A stretch of DNA of 64,000 bases from Muribaculaceae bacterium (lineage in GTDB: Bacteria > Bacteroidota > Bacteroidia > Bacteroidales > Muribaculaceae), in NCBI GenBank assembly GCA_017462345.1, contig JAFTRI010000008.1, positions 1 through 64,000 on the forward strand. The letters run 5' to 3'. The notes below the pieces were generated by a model. That model saw nothing but the letters and a program-made list of their open reading frames with translations, ran no database searches and was not told the origin of the DNA. Positions 37,817 through 46,879 of this stretch are shown here, piece by piece. A program made the position numbers and the translations under genes. Numbering within the stretch: the first letter of the stretch is position 1; every line of letters begins with the position of its first letter.

Positions 37817-38767
37817 ATGCTTTTATCAAATATATCAAGATTATTCACAATCGCATCAATTGCATTAGGGAGCTGGCTGTCATCCAACGCACAGGATTAC
37901 AGGCTTCCTGCGTCACATGCGGCAGAACACCGTGACCTAATCGCCGAGCAACAAACCATCGGAGACCAGATCAAGGTAGAAGACACCGAACAATTCCTTG
38001 ACAACCTCTTCAAAGAGGAAGAAGAACCCGAACTCGACATATATACCGAAGGATGGGACAGCCAAAGCGTAAACTGCTACAAGAATGCAGTTGTGCCACA
38101 GACGCGCGCCATCGATGTAAGCAACTTCGCAATGCCACATCCCGGTTATGTCACATCGCCATACGGCTGGCGTCGCCGTTTCCGCCGTATGCACAAAGGG
38201 ATCGACCTGAAAGTACAGACAGGTGACACTATCCGTGCCGCATTTGACGGGAAAGTGCGTCTGACCAAGTACCAACGCAGAGGCTACGGCTACTATGTAG
38301 TGATACGTCATACCAATGAACTTGAAACCGTCTACGGACACCTTTCCAAATTCCTTGTCGAGCCGGACCAATACGTGAAGGCCGGCGACCCGATTGCATT
38401 AGGCGGAAATACGGGCCGCAGCACAGGTCCTCACCTGCATTTCGAGACCCGCTTTATGGGGTATGCAATCAATCCGGCGGCCATATTCGACTTCAAGAAC
38501 CAGACGACTCATACCGACACATACACATTTGACAAGAACACGTACAAATATGCCCGAGATTATGAGCCGCGTTCACACAAATACCTTGCCGACCAAGGCA
38601 ACGCCAAAAAGAAGAACAAACAGACGACAAGCTATCGTGTACGCCGGGGTGACTCCCTAAGCAAGATAGCAGCGCGGAACGGTGTTACCGTCAAGCAGAT
38701 ATGCCGCCTCAACGGTATAAAGACAACAACGAAGATAAAACCGGGACAGAAACTACGCTTGAGATAA
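37817..38767 (+). CDS. M23 family metallopeptidase with C-terminal LysM domain
   Basis: A periplasmic cell-wall endopeptidase. Residues 1-25 form a signal peptide (LSSNAQ). The LytM domain has HKGIDL (His126, Asp130) and GPHLHFE (His206, His208), the zinc-binding set, so the enzyme should be active. A LysM domain at 273-316 (SYRVRRGDSLSKIAARNGVTVKQICRLNG) binds peptidoglycan. It is an envelope remodelling enzyme; which bond it cuts is not readable. Single gene, ended by the terminator at 38802. Confidence 0.94.
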   Translation: MLLSNISRLFTIASIALGSWLSSNAQDYRLPASHAAEHRDLIAEQQTIGDQIKVEDTEQFLDNLFKEEEEPELDIYTEGWDSQSVNCYKNAVVPQTRAIDVSNFAMPHPGYVTSPYGWRRRFRRMHKGIDLKVQTGDTIRAAFDGKVRLTKYQRRGYGYYVVIRHTNELETVYGHLSKFLVEPDQYVKAGDPIALGGNTGRSTGPHLHFETRFMGYAINPAAIFDFKNQTTHTDTYTFDKNTYKYARDYEPRSHKYLADQGNAKKKNKQTTSYRVRRGDSLSKIAARNGVTVKQICRLNGIKTTTKIKPGQKLRLR

Positions 38768-38801
38768 AACAATATGCTTCATAACATTTCTTTATAGCAA
38801 C

Positions 38802-38831
38802 GGGCTGTGTCGTAATCACAGCCCATTTTTA
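38802..38831 (+). terminator. Terminator of the M23 peptidase gene
   Basis: An 8-bp perfect stem (38802-38809 with 38817-38824), 7-base loop and ATTTTTATT tail. Confidence 0.9.
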
Positions 38832-38947
38832 TTCACGCGCACAGCCAGATTATATCAAAAATCCATCAAAAGGAATCAAATTCAAGAAAAAAACAACTTT
38901 TTTGCGATAAAAATTGAAAAATGTTAGCAAAAACTAATAATTAGTTA

Positions 38948-38955
38948 TATCTTTG
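38948..38955 (+). promoter_or_regulatory. -7 element of gdhA
   Basis: TATCTTTG, with only TTAG in the -33 position 20 bases upstream. Start near 38961 gives a leader of about 60 bases. Confidence 0.55.
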
Positions 38956-39022
38956 CACCAAACAAAATCACAATACTGAAACAATTATAACCAAACAACC
39001 ATAACATCAAAAAGACTATCTT

Positions 39023-40360
39023 ATGAAAGCATCTGAAGTCATCAACGACCTGAAACGTCGTTTTCCGAATGAGCCCGAATACATTCAGGCAGTAGAAGAG
39101 GTGTTAAGCACAATCGAGGACACCTATAACGAGCACCCCGAATTTGACCGCTATAATCTCATTGAACGTCTCTGTATACCCGACCGCATTTTCACTTTCC
39201 GAGTATCGTGGGTTGACGATAAAGGCAAGGTGCAGAACAACATGGGCTACCGCGTGCAGCATAACAATGCCATAGGTCCGTACAAAGGAGGAATACGTTT
39301 CCACTCATCGGTAAACCTGTCCATATTGAAGTTCCTTGCTTTCGAGCAGACATTCAAAAACTCACTCACCACCCTCGCCATGGGCGGCGGCAAAGGAGGA
39401 TCAGACTTTTCTCCACGTGGCAAGAGTGACATGGAGGTAATGAGATTCTGCCAGGCATTCATCACCGAATTGTGGCGGCACATCGGTCCGGACACCGATG
39501 TCCCCGCAGGAGATATAGGCGTAGGAGGCCGAGAAGTAGGCTACATGTACGGAATGTACAAAAAAATGGCCCGTGAATTCACAGGCACATTCACAGGCAA
39601 GGGGCTTGAATTCGGCGGCTCACTCGTGCGACCTGAAGCTACCGGTTACGGCAATGTCTACTTCCTGCTCAATATGCTTGCCACCAAAGGGATCGACATC
39701 AAGGACAAGAAAGTTGCCATCTCCGGCTCAGGAAATGTTGCTACCTATACCGCAGACAAGCTTCTCCAGCTCGGTGCAAAGGTCGTATCGATGAGCGACT
39801 CAAACGGCTCGATCTATGTTCCCGAAGGTCTTTCACGCGAGCAACTCGACTATATCTTCAAGCTCAAGAACGTGTACCGCGGCCGCATCAAGGAATTTGC
39901 AGAAGAATACGGATGCCAGTACTTTGAAGGAGAACGCCCCTGGCATCACGTAAAATGTGACATCGCAATGCCATCGGCAACCCAGAACGAAATCGACGGT
40001 GATGACGCACGCGCGCTTCTCGCCAACGGATGTTTCGCCGTATCGGAAGGAGCAAACATGCCTTCCACCCCCGAGGCAATCAAAGAGTTCCTCGCAGCCA
40101 AGATACTGTATGCGCCCGGCAAGGCAGCAAATGCCGGAGGTGTATCGGTTTCAGGCCTTGAGATGGCACAGAACTCACAGAAGCTGTCATGGAGTGCAGC
40201 CGAAGTAGACGCCAAGCTCAAAGGCATCATGGCCGAAATACATCACCAGTGCGAGCTTTACGGCAAACAGGAGGACGGCTACATCAACTACGTGAAAGGA
40301 GCAAATGTGGCAGGCTTCATGAAAGTCGCAAAGGCAATGATGGCACAAGGCATCATTTAA
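39023..40360 (+). CDS. gdhA: NADP-specific glutamate dehydrogenase
   Basis: A hexameric glutamate dehydrogenase (445 residues) that fixes ammonia to 2-oxoglutarate using NADPH. The glutamate-binding PYKGGIRFHSSVNLSILKFLAFEQTFKNSLTTLAMGGGKGGSDF and the dinucleotide-binding VAISGSGNVATYTADKL are intact; the SEGANMPSTPEA segment and the length are those of the NADP type. A major nitrogen-assimilation enzyme in Bacteroidales. Single gene, with its own promoter and a hairpin terminator. Confidence 0.97.
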   Translation: MKASEVINDLKRRFPNEPEYIQAVEEVLSTIEDTYNEHPEFDRYNLIERLCIPDRIFTFRVSWVDDKGKVQNNMGYRVQHNNAIGPYKGGIRFHSSVNLSILKFLAFEQTFKNSLTTLAMGGGKGGSDFSPRGKSDMEVMRFCQAFITELWRHIGPDTDVPAGDIGVGGREVGYMYGMYKKMAREFTGTFTGKGLEFGGSLVRPEATGYGNVYFLLNMLATKGIDIKDKKVAISGSGNVATYTADKLLQLGAKVVSMSDSNGSIYVPEGLSREQLDYIFKLKNVYRGRIKEFAEEYGCQYFEGERPWHHVKCDIAMPSATQNEIDGDDARALLANGCFAVSEGANMPSTPEAIKEFLAAKILYAPGKAANAGGVSVSGLEMAQNSQKLSWSAAEVDAKLKGIMAEIHHQCELYGKQEDGYINYVKGANVAGFMKVAKAMMAQGII

Positions 40361-40396
40361 TACACCGGTCCGATACAAAATCAGAGCCATAAAACC

Positions 40397-40437
40397 AAGG
40401 GCACGACACTGTTTCATTGCGGTGTTGTGCCTTTCTG
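40397..40437 (+). terminator. Terminator of gdhA
   Basis: A stem of about 10-13 bp with wobble pairs (40397-40409 with 40422-40434), 12-base loop and CTTTCTGT tail. Confidence 0.65.
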
Positions 40438-40462
40438 TATGCAAGGAATAAAATTATTTGGC

Positions 40463-40470
40463 TATATTTG
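40463..40470 (+). promoter_or_regulatory. -7 element of the PAP2 gene
   Basis: TATATTTG, ending four bases before the ATG at 40475, so transcription would start at the initiation codon. No clear -33 box is seen. Confidence 0.5.
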
Positions 40471-40474
40471 CGTC

Positions 40475-41743
40475 ATGCGAAAAAAAATAGTTGTCCTGCT
40501 CATAGCATTATTGTCGGGCACAATCCAATGCATATCGGCACAAGATTCCATCCCACGCCACAAGTATGCACCATTTTCCCGTGCCGAAAGCTCCCGATGG
40601 CTTACAACAACGGCAACCGGGGCAGGGGCACTGGCTATAGGTGCAATCTCAAGATGGACAATGGACGACAATATCGTCCCAAGCCGCTACAGCAGAGATC
40701 CGGGTACAGGATTAGCCGATGCCGCCCAATATGCTCCGCTTGCATTTCCCTGGATAATGAAAGCATTTGGCGTATCAACACGCTCATCATGGGGAGTGAT
40801 GGCCGTTTCCCATGCCATAGGCACAGTTATCATGGCCGGGACTGTCGAGTCAATAAAACGGAGCAGCAAGTATCCACGCCCCGACGGCAGCGACATGCGG
40901 TCATTCCCATCAGGACATTCGGCGTGGGCATTTCTCGGAGCGACAGTGACGGCAAGGGAATTGGGATGGCGTTCACCGTGGTACACGCTCGGAGCATACG
41001 CTTTCGCATCGGGAGTAGCGATGCAACGTGTCATCGATCGCCGACACCTGCCATGTGATGTTGTCGCAGGCGCGGGAATCGGAGTACTTGCAGCACAGGC
41101 CGGCTACTATCTCGGAGACATTATTTCAGGCGGCAAGCGACCAAGCCATCATGTATCCGACACACGAACATCAGGGACATCAGCCACCAACCCCGCCATT
41201 TCCTTAGAAACGGGATTATTGTTCCACCTCAATGCAATCCACGTCGGGAACAAGACAATACACCAGAGGACGGCATTATCCACCGGCATCAAAGGTGACG
41301 TGCCAATCAGCGACCGATGGAGTGCGGGAGCAAAATTAGCGATACGCAGCACTCCCGTTTTCTTAGCGGGAGAAAATGCCGACATATACATTTCACCCTT
41401 AAACTCAGTCGGCGGAGAACTGTCGGCGTCATTCCATATGCCCATAAGCTCCACTGTCAATATCATGGCAGAAGCGGCAGGCGGATTCTACAAGAATTTC
41501 AGGCTGAAATCCTCAGGGCGGTCAATCGATGCCGGCAGCGGCAATGCGACAGGGCGCATATCGACAGGAGCCGAATGGAGCATTTCCGACGAAATGAGTA
41601 TAGGAGCGAGTGCAGGATATGAAATCAGCGGATACAAATATTCCCTCTCGACCGATGCCACATACGGCATAACGTCTCCAGTATCAAAATCGGGCATAGA
41701 CCAAGCCATAACACTAAACATCTCCTCATCCATATCATTCTAA
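40475..41743 (+). CDS. PAP2 phosphatase fused to a predicted outer membrane barrel
   Basis: A 422-residue protein with a signal peptide (cleaved near ISAQ, residue 23). Residues about 45-220 are a PAP2 phosphatase: KX6RP at 128-136, PSGH at 145-148, and R185-x5-His191-x3-Asp195, so the catalytic residues are complete. Residues 240-422 are amphipathic beta strands (LETGLLFHLN, GAKLAIRSTP, GGELSASFHM, TINLSSSISF-like end) and end in Phe, as an outer membrane barrel would. PAP2 enzymes of this phylum can act on lipid A or undecaprenyl phosphates; the substrate is unknown. A longer frame starts at 40427, but the ATG at 40475 opens the signal peptide. Confidence 0.82.
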   Translation: MRKKIVVLLIALLSGTIQCISAQDSIPRHKYAPFSRAESSRWLTTTATGAGALAIGAISRWTMDDNIVPSRYSRDPGTGLADAAQYAPLAFPWIMKAFGVSTRSSWGVMAVSHAIGTVIMAGTVESIKRSSKYPRPDGSDMRSFPSGHSAWAFLGATVTARELGWRSPWYTLGAYAFASGVAMQRVIDRRHLPCDVVAGAGIGVLAAQAGYYLGDIISGGKRPSHHVSDTRTSGTSATNPAISLETGLLFHLNAIHVGNKTIHQRTALSTGIKGDVPISDRWSAGAKLAIRSTPVFLAGENADIYISPLNSVGGELSASFHMPISSTVNIMAEAAGGFYKNFRLKSSGRSIDAGSGNATGRISTGAEWSISDEMSIGASAGYEISGYKYSLSTDATYGITSPVSKSGIDQAITLNISSSISF

Positions 41744-41914
41744 AATTACGCAAGAGTGACAGGATCGCATATCAGGCACAAATGCCGGATGTTAACTTTG
41801 CACCCACTACCACAGTGAGTTCATTGACATCATTAACATCAAAAGCGCAGCAAGAACCCAACACGATCCACCGACAGCGCAACAGCCGGGGAAAGCGGAT
41901 AAAACTCTAAAAAA

Positions 41915-41945
41915 TTGCAGGATACAAGATTTGTGACTAAATTTG
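41915..41945 (+). promoter_or_regulatory. Promoter of the long leader and BspA-like gene
   Basis: TTG at 41915-41917, a 20-base spacer and TAAATTTG at 41938-41945. Transcription should start near 41951, giving a leader of about 340 bases. Confidence 0.75.
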
Positions 41946-41994
41946 CAGCAATCCAAGTCACGGCGGTGACAGCAATAATATCAAGATAAAAAGA

Positions 41995-42226
41995 TGAGCG
42001 TTTGCTTCATTATCCTGTTCTGAAATTCTGGACAAATTTCGAGTGAAGGATAATAGATAAAGACGCTCACCTCCATAGTGATATATCTCACGCATTTATT
42101 CCCATCAAACAGGAATAGGTGCGTGTTACAGATATACCTCTTTGGGCGTGGGCAGATCTTTCTATTACTTCACTCAGGCGAGTCCAGAAGCCCCAGAACG
42201 GTAATAGAAACGAGACAGGTCCACGC
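41995..42226 (+). ncRNA. Three-hairpin structured leader RNA candidate
   Basis: Three rod-like hairpins in tandem. The first pairs 41995-42001 with 42063-42069, then 42009-42015 with 42048-42054 and 42022-42027 with 42035-42040. The second pairs 42082-42094 with 42120-42136 (four-base bulge) and 42097-42102 with 42112-42117. The third pairs 42146-42151 with 42221-42226, 42159-42168 with 42201-42210, and an inner arm 42172-42175 with 42180-42183. The stems are separated by internal loops. I recognise no known riboswitch. Region 41744-42293 has no gene; the first part holds the promoter. Confidence 0.55.
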
Positions 42227-42293
42227 TCTTGTTTATTAACCATAAACTTAACCCGTTGCTAAAGGGCCTGAAGCGACACAAATTTAATCAATT

Positions 42294-44804
42294 ATGTTCA
42301 AAAAAAGCCTTTTAGCCACAATGCTTGCCGTGATCGGGGCAACAGCAAATGCAACCGTATTCACGGTGGAAGAAATTGAGTACGAAGTAACCGATAATGA
42401 AGCAAAGGCGGTAGAAGTCAACAAAGATTACAGCTCCGCAACTTCAATCACAATCCCGGAAAGTGTTACATACGACAACGTAACATATACCGTCACCGCA
42501 ATCGGAAGCCGTGCATTCACAAGCAGCACCCAATTAAAAACGATAAACCTACCAAATACATTAAAACAAATCGGGGAATACGCGTTCAAAGGTTGCACCA
42601 GTTTACTGTCAATAGAAATACCGGATTCAGTATCGACATTAGGCAACAGCGTGTTCAACGCATGCGAATCGTTAGTGAGCGTAAAATTACCCGATTCCTT
42701 ACGCGCAATCCCCGATCTGGCGTTTGACAACTGCCATGCCCTTTCGGAGATAAACTTCCCGGAGACATTAGAGCAGATAGGCTCCAAATCATTCTACCGG
42801 ACAAAGCTAAAATCAGTTATAATACCGGAAAAAGTAACGACAATCGAGGCATATACATTCTGCAACTGTGCCGATCTGGTATCAGTCAAATTACCGGCAA
42901 ACCTTACGACAATATTCGACCGCGGATTTGCCGCAACAGCCATCGAGGAAATATCACTGCCAAATTCAATCAAAACACTGGATGTATATGCATTCAATGC
43001 CTGCAGGAAGCTGCGATCAGTGTATATTCCCGAAGGAGTAACATCCATATCGGATTACGCATTCCAGGCATGTGACTCCTTGCACGAATTCCACATAAGG
43101 CGCGTCAGCCCGCTATCGATAACCGATGATGTATTCGGAGCACCCAATGTCAGGACACCGATAGACACCCAAGTCACGCTTTTTGTCCCCAACGGCAGCC
43201 TTGATGCCTACAAGAACGCCAACGTGTGGAGCAGCTTTGCCAACATTGTAGAAGAGGGAATATCAATATCCATCAGCGAAATGCCAATAATAGCGGCAGG
43301 AGCCACAGCAGTCATGCCGTTGAACGTAACCCCCAAGACCGTATATTTCGACAACACGGCATGGACCAGTTCCAACGAGAATGTCGCGACAATCGACAAC
43401 CAAGGAGCCGTAACAGCATTATCGGAAGGCTCATCAACCATAAGTTTCACAGCCACAATAGGGGAAACCAGCTATACCGCCCAGCGAGAAATCACAGTTG
43501 TCGACACAAAGAAAAACCGCTTTACCGTCAACGACACTGTCGGTTTCAATACGCTCGTCACAAACCTGCCGGTTTACATGACAAACGAAAAGAACATCAC
43601 AGCATTCCAGTGTGACATCTATCTGCCCGAGGGATTAGAAATTCCAACAGCCGATGGAGAATATGACATCACATTTGCCGGCCGCGAAACCCGCACCCAC
43701 TCCATCTCGGCAGAGGTACAAGCCGACGGCGCAATCAGAATCGCGGCATTCTCTTCAAAAAACGCAGCATTTACCGGAAGTGATGGAGTGCTGTTCAATA
43801 TTCCCGTCCTTGTAAACGCCGAGCCTCAAGTCCTGACCCTATCGATGAAAAATATCATACTCGTCGACGACAACAATGCGGAAATCCCCTGTGACGATTT
43901 AGAATGGAGCATGACCGTCAAATCATTCATAACAGGAGACGCCAATACCGATGAAAAAGTGACCGTAGCCGACGCAACCACAACAGTAAGCTATATCCTC
44001 GGAGAGACTCCCGCCAACTTCCTTGTTGCCGCAGCCGACATCACGGGAGACGGGAATATAACGATCAACGACGTCACCGGCATTATCGACATCGTGTTAG
44101 GCTCGTCATCATCAACAACCCCGGCTACACAGGCAAAAAGCATCAATATCACCACGAAAGAGAGCGCACCCGACAGTGACTACCTCTATATCAACGAGAC
44201 CACAATCGCAGCGAACGAGACCAAAGATATTGAAATATGCCTGAAAAACAGCACTGCCTACACAGCATTCCAATGTGACATCTATCTTCCCGAAGGATTG
44301 ACATTCTTAGAAGAGGACGGAGAATACATTGTTGATCTGAGCGACCGCAAAGCCCGTACCCACACTATCGCCACCAAACTGCAAGAGGACGGTTCCCTGC
44401 GTGTAGTCGCTTTCTCATCGAAGAACGCCAATTTCTCGGAGAATGACGGAGCCCTTATGATCGTACCCGTTGTTGCAGCTGAAAACCTGACAGCCGAGCC
44501 TATCGAAATGAAAATCAAAAACAACCTTTTCGTATCAGAGAGCAATGTAGAATATACGCTGCCGGATGTTACTGCCACAATAAACAGCCCATCATCGACA
44601 GTATCCATTGAAAGCATTACCGATACCCAAATATGGAGCGAAGGTAACACCCTCCATATCATTTCGGATATAGCCGGCAAGATGAACCTGTATTCCATCG
44701 ACGGAAGAGCGACAACCCTTACAGTAGAAGCCGGACATAACACATACGACATCGAGAACAGCGGTATCTACATCATAAACGGCAATAAAATCGCCATACG
44801 ATAA
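42294..44804 (+). CDS. BspA-type leucine-rich surface protein with Ig-like, cohesin-like and dockerin-like domains
   Basis: An 836-residue secreted protein. Signal peptide (residues 1-20, ATANA). Residues about 45-270 are LRR_5 (BspA/TpLRR) repeats of about 23 residues with LRTI-LP-L-I-AF-C-L patterns. About 325-405 is a bacterial Ig-like (Big_2) domain. Two cohesin-like domains follow, near 415-545 and 630-770, sharing the sequence AFQCDIYLPEGL and a matching SSKNA turn. Between them (about 546-610) is a dockerin-like pair of EF loops, GDANTDEKVTVADAT and TGDGNITINDVTG. The C terminus (GIYIINGNKIAIR) looks like a type IX sorting tail. It may assemble surface complexes; binding partners are unknown. 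Confidence 0.85.
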   Translation: MFKKSLLATMLAVIGATANATVFTVEEIEYEVTDNEAKAVEVNKDYSSATSITIPESVTYDNVTYTVTAIGSRAFTSSTQLKTINLPNTLKQIGEYAFKGCTSLLSIEIPDSVSTLGNSVFNACESLVSVKLPDSLRAIPDLAFDNCHALSEINFPETLEQIGSKSFYRTKLKSVIIPEKVTTIEAYTFCNCADLVSVKLPANLTTIFDRGFAATAIEEISLPNSIKTLDVYAFNACRKLRSVYIPEGVTSISDYAFQACDSLHEFHIRRVSPLSITDDVFGAPNVRTPIDTQVTLFVPNGSLDAYKNANVWSSFANIVEEGISISISEMPIIAAGATAVMPLNVTPKTVYFDNTAWTSSNENVATIDNQGAVTALSEGSSTISFTATIGETSYTAQREITVVDTKKNRFTVNDTVGFNTLVTNLPVYMTNEKNITAFQCDIYLPEGLEIPTADGEYDITFAGRETRTHSISAEVQADGAIRIAAFSSKNAAFTGSDGVLFNIPVLVNAEPQVLTLSMKNIILVDDNNAEIPCDDLEWSMTVKSFITGDANTDEKVTVADATTTVSYILGETPANFLVAAADITGDGNITINDVTGIIDIVLGSSSSTTPATQAKSINITTKESAPDSDYLYINETTIAANETKDIEICLKNSTAYTAFQCDIYLPEGLTFLEEDGEYIVDLSDRKARTHTIATKLQEDGSLRVVAFSSKNANFSENDGALMIVPVVAAENLTAEPIEMKIKNNLFVSESNVEYTLPDVTATINSPSSTVSIESITDTQIWSEGNTLHIISDIAGKMNLYSIDGRATTLTVEAGHNTYDIENSGIYIINGNKIAIR

Positions 44805-44834
44805 CAGGACAATAGTACTCTGAAATCACACCGT

Positions 44835-44869
44835 AAAACCGCCCCTTGCCGTGAACAGGGGGCGGTTTT
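44835..44869 (+). terminator. Terminator of the BspA-like gene
   Basis: An 11-bp perfect stem (44835-44845 with 44859-44869) whose own arm supplies the terminal T residues, 31 bases after the stop. Confidence 0.85.
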
Positions 44870-44875
44870 CGTTGT

Positions 44876-44916
44876 ACACAAAACAAAATCATCCGCTTAT
44901 TCACATAAGCGGATGA
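44876..44916 (-). terminator. Terminator of the tRNA-Arg transcript
   Basis: A 12-bp stem (44889-44900 with 44905-44916), 4-base loop and TTTTGTTTTG tail on the minus strand, directly after the tRNA genes. Confidence 0.88.
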
Positions 44917-44921
44917 CCTTG

Positions 44922-44995
44922 TGACTCCTACAGGATTCAAACCTGTAACCTTCTGATCCGTAGTCAGATGCTCTATTCAGTTGAGCTAAGGAGCC
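44922..44995 (-). tRNA. tRNA-Arg (ACG), copy 1
   Basis: Cloverleaf on the minus strand: acceptor GGCTCCT/AGGAGTC, anticodon stem TCTGA/TCAGA with loop CTACGGA (anticodon ACG), T-arm ACAGG-TTTGAAT-CCTGT. CCA is not encoded. Confidence 0.95.
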
Positions 44996-45022
44996 CTAAA
45001 AGGGAGAAAAAATATTAGATCG

Positions 45023-45096
45023 TGACTCCTACAGGATTCAAACCTGTAACCTTTTGATCCGTAGTCAAATGCTCTATTCAGTTGAGCTAAGGAGCC
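45023..45096 (-). tRNA. tRNA-Arg (ACG), copy 2
   Basis: Nearly identical to copy 1; the anticodon stem is TTTGA/TCAAA, a compensated pair change (C-G to T-A), so both copies fold. Lies 27 bases upstream of copy 1 on the same strand. Confidence 0.95.
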
Positions 45097-45118
45097 AAAG
45101 CTTTGCTGTTTGCGACTG

Positions 45119-45149
45119 CAAATTTACGACAAATATTTTTACCCGCAAA
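45119..45149 (-). promoter_or_regulatory. Promoter of the two tRNA-Arg genes
   Basis: TTTG at 45146-45149 and TAAATTTG at 45119-45126 on the minus strand, spacer 19, about 23 bases before copy 2. Confidence 0.75.
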
Positions 45150-45262
45150 AGTTTTCGGGCATTATTTTTCAGCATCTGACACAGCAGCCTATTGCTCAAA
45201 GCATTAGCCAGTATCCAATCATCCAAAGAGACCAATCGGCAGTTATTTTTTGAGACAATATC

Positions 45263-45293
45263 TTGACACAGCCCATATAATTAGCTAATTTCG
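45263..45293 (+). promoter_or_regulatory. Promoter of the 5'-nucleotidase gene
   Basis: TTG at 45263-45265, spacer 20, TAATTTCG at 45286-45293 (one mismatch). It supports the ATG at 45317 over the GTG at 45293. Confidence 0.55.
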
Positions 45294-45316
45294 TGACAAA
45301 ACTATTATTCATCTTC

Positions 45317-46876
45317 ATGAAACCCAAACATACCCAAATGGCACTAACCGCCGTCGCCGCGGCAATATTCTTAGCCACAACAGCAGTGTCATGCACGACC
45401 GATAACCATGAATACGCAGGGAAACGGCTTGTAATCCTACACACAAATGACACGCACAGCCAGATAGATCCCGACGACAAAGGACGTGGAGGGATACTGC
45501 GCCGGAAAGTGCTTATCGACAGCGTGAGGGGGGCTGAAGAAAATGTGCTGCTTATCGACGCCGGGGATGCCGTACAGGGAACACTGTATTTCACATTGTA
45601 CAATGGCGAGGTAGAACGCAAGATGATGAATGAACTCGGATATGACGTGCAGATACTCGGCAACCATGAATTTGACAACGGCATGGAATCACTTGCACGC
45701 CAATACAGAGAAACAAATGCCACAAAAATCACGACAAACTATGACCTGAGCGGGACAGAACTCGAAACGCTGTTTGTCCCATACGCAATCAAAGAATACT
45801 CAGGCCGCCGCATAGGTATCATAGGCATCAACCTGAACCCAAGCGGGATAATAGACGAGACGAACTGCACCGGCGTGAAGTATCTCGACGCAATCAAAAC
45901 GGCAAATGCCACATCCCAACATCTAAAAGCCACAGAGAACGCCGACGCCATAATAGCGGTTACCCATGTGGGATATGACGAAAGCGCTCCCCCTACCCCA
46001 AGCGACCTTGAAATAGCGCGCAACAGCGAAAACATAGACATCATCATAGGCGGTCACAGCCACACGCTTATCAATCCGGACAGTCCCGACTGCCCGATAT
46101 ACAAAGTCGCCAATAACAACGGTGATTCCGTCCTTATCGTCCAAACGGGAAAAGGCGGCAGATACCTCGGGGAAATAACCTTAGCCCTCGATAACATGCA
46201 GCCATCCTACAGGCTGATTCCTGTAAACGACCGACTTGACGGACGTATCGACAACAATGCCGCAAAGCTCCTCAAGCCCTACCGCCACGGAGTGGATTCC
46301 CTAATGGCCGTAAAAGTCGCGACCTCCACAAAAGCACTCGATTCAGCAGAGCCTGCCCTGCTGAACATGGTCACAGACTTTGTGTTACAGAAAGGCAGTG
46401 AACTGACAGCGGCAAACATCGACCTTGCAATCATGAACAAGGGGGGAATACGCCGCAGCCTTCCTGAAGGAGATATAACAAAAGGGATGATCATAACCAT
46501 GCTGCCGTTCGAGAACCATATCACGGTATTAGAGCTCAAAGGCAACGATCTCAAAGCAGCCTTGGATGTCATGGCAGGACGCCACGGGGACGGAGTGAGC
46601 AAAGGAGTCAAAATCACCTACAACGACCATACCGGCAAATGCACCGGCATCTTAATCAACGGGCAACGGATAGAGGACAACAGGATATACCGCATAGCGA
46701 CAATCGACTATCTCGCAAACGGCGGTGACTACATGAAACCGTTCACAAACGGGCGGATTATCGGCAAGAGCGAGCAGATACTATATGATGACCTGTTAGA
46801 CTACCTCGAATCGGATAAAATGAAAGGGAAAAGCCTGAACCCGTCAAACGAAGAACGCATGACAAAAGAGAAATAA
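45317..46876 (+). CDS. 5'-nucleotidase/metallophosphoesterase lipoprotein (UshA-like)
   Basis: A 519-residue periplasmic or surface phosphoesterase. The N terminus is a lipoprotein signal ending in AVSC (Cys26). The metallophosphoesterase domain has VILHTNDTHS, LLIDAGDAVQG, LGNHEFDNG and IGGHSHTL, the metal-binding set of UshA-type enzymes; the C-terminal domain carries MNKGGIRRSLPEGDIT and LPFENHITVLELKG, the substrate-binding part. It hydrolyses nucleotides or related sugar phosphates outside the cytoplasm. The following GH3 gene starts three bases after its stop, so they are one operon. Confidence 0.92.
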   Translation: MKPKHTQMALTAVAAAIFLATTAVSCTTDNHEYAGKRLVILHTNDTHSQIDPDDKGRGGILRRKVLIDSVRGAEENVLLIDAGDAVQGTLYFTLYNGEVERKMMNELGYDVQILGNHEFDNGMESLARQYRETNATKITTNYDLSGTELETLFVPYAIKEYSGRRIGIIGINLNPSGIIDETNCTGVKYLDAIKTANATSQHLKATENADAIIAVTHVGYDESAPPTPSDLEIARNSENIDIIIGGHSHTLINPDSPDCPIYKVANNNGDSVLIVQTGKGGRYLGEITLALDNMQPSYRLIPVNDRLDGRIDNNAAKLLKPYRHGVDSLMAVKVATSTKALDSAEPALLNMVTDFVLQKGSELTAANIDLAIMNKGGIRRSLPEGDITKGMIITMLPFENHITVLELKGNDLKAALDVMAGRHGDGVSKGVKITYNDHTGKCTGILINGQRIEDNRIYRIATIDYLANGGDYMKPFTNGRIIGKSEQILYDDLLDYLESDKMKGKSLNPSNEERMTKEK

Positions 46877-46879
46877 ACG

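Noticed and set aside
44922-45096. Repeats of about 74 bases that could look like a CRISPR array
   Set aside because: They fold as two tRNA-Arg genes, with a terminator and promoter of their own.
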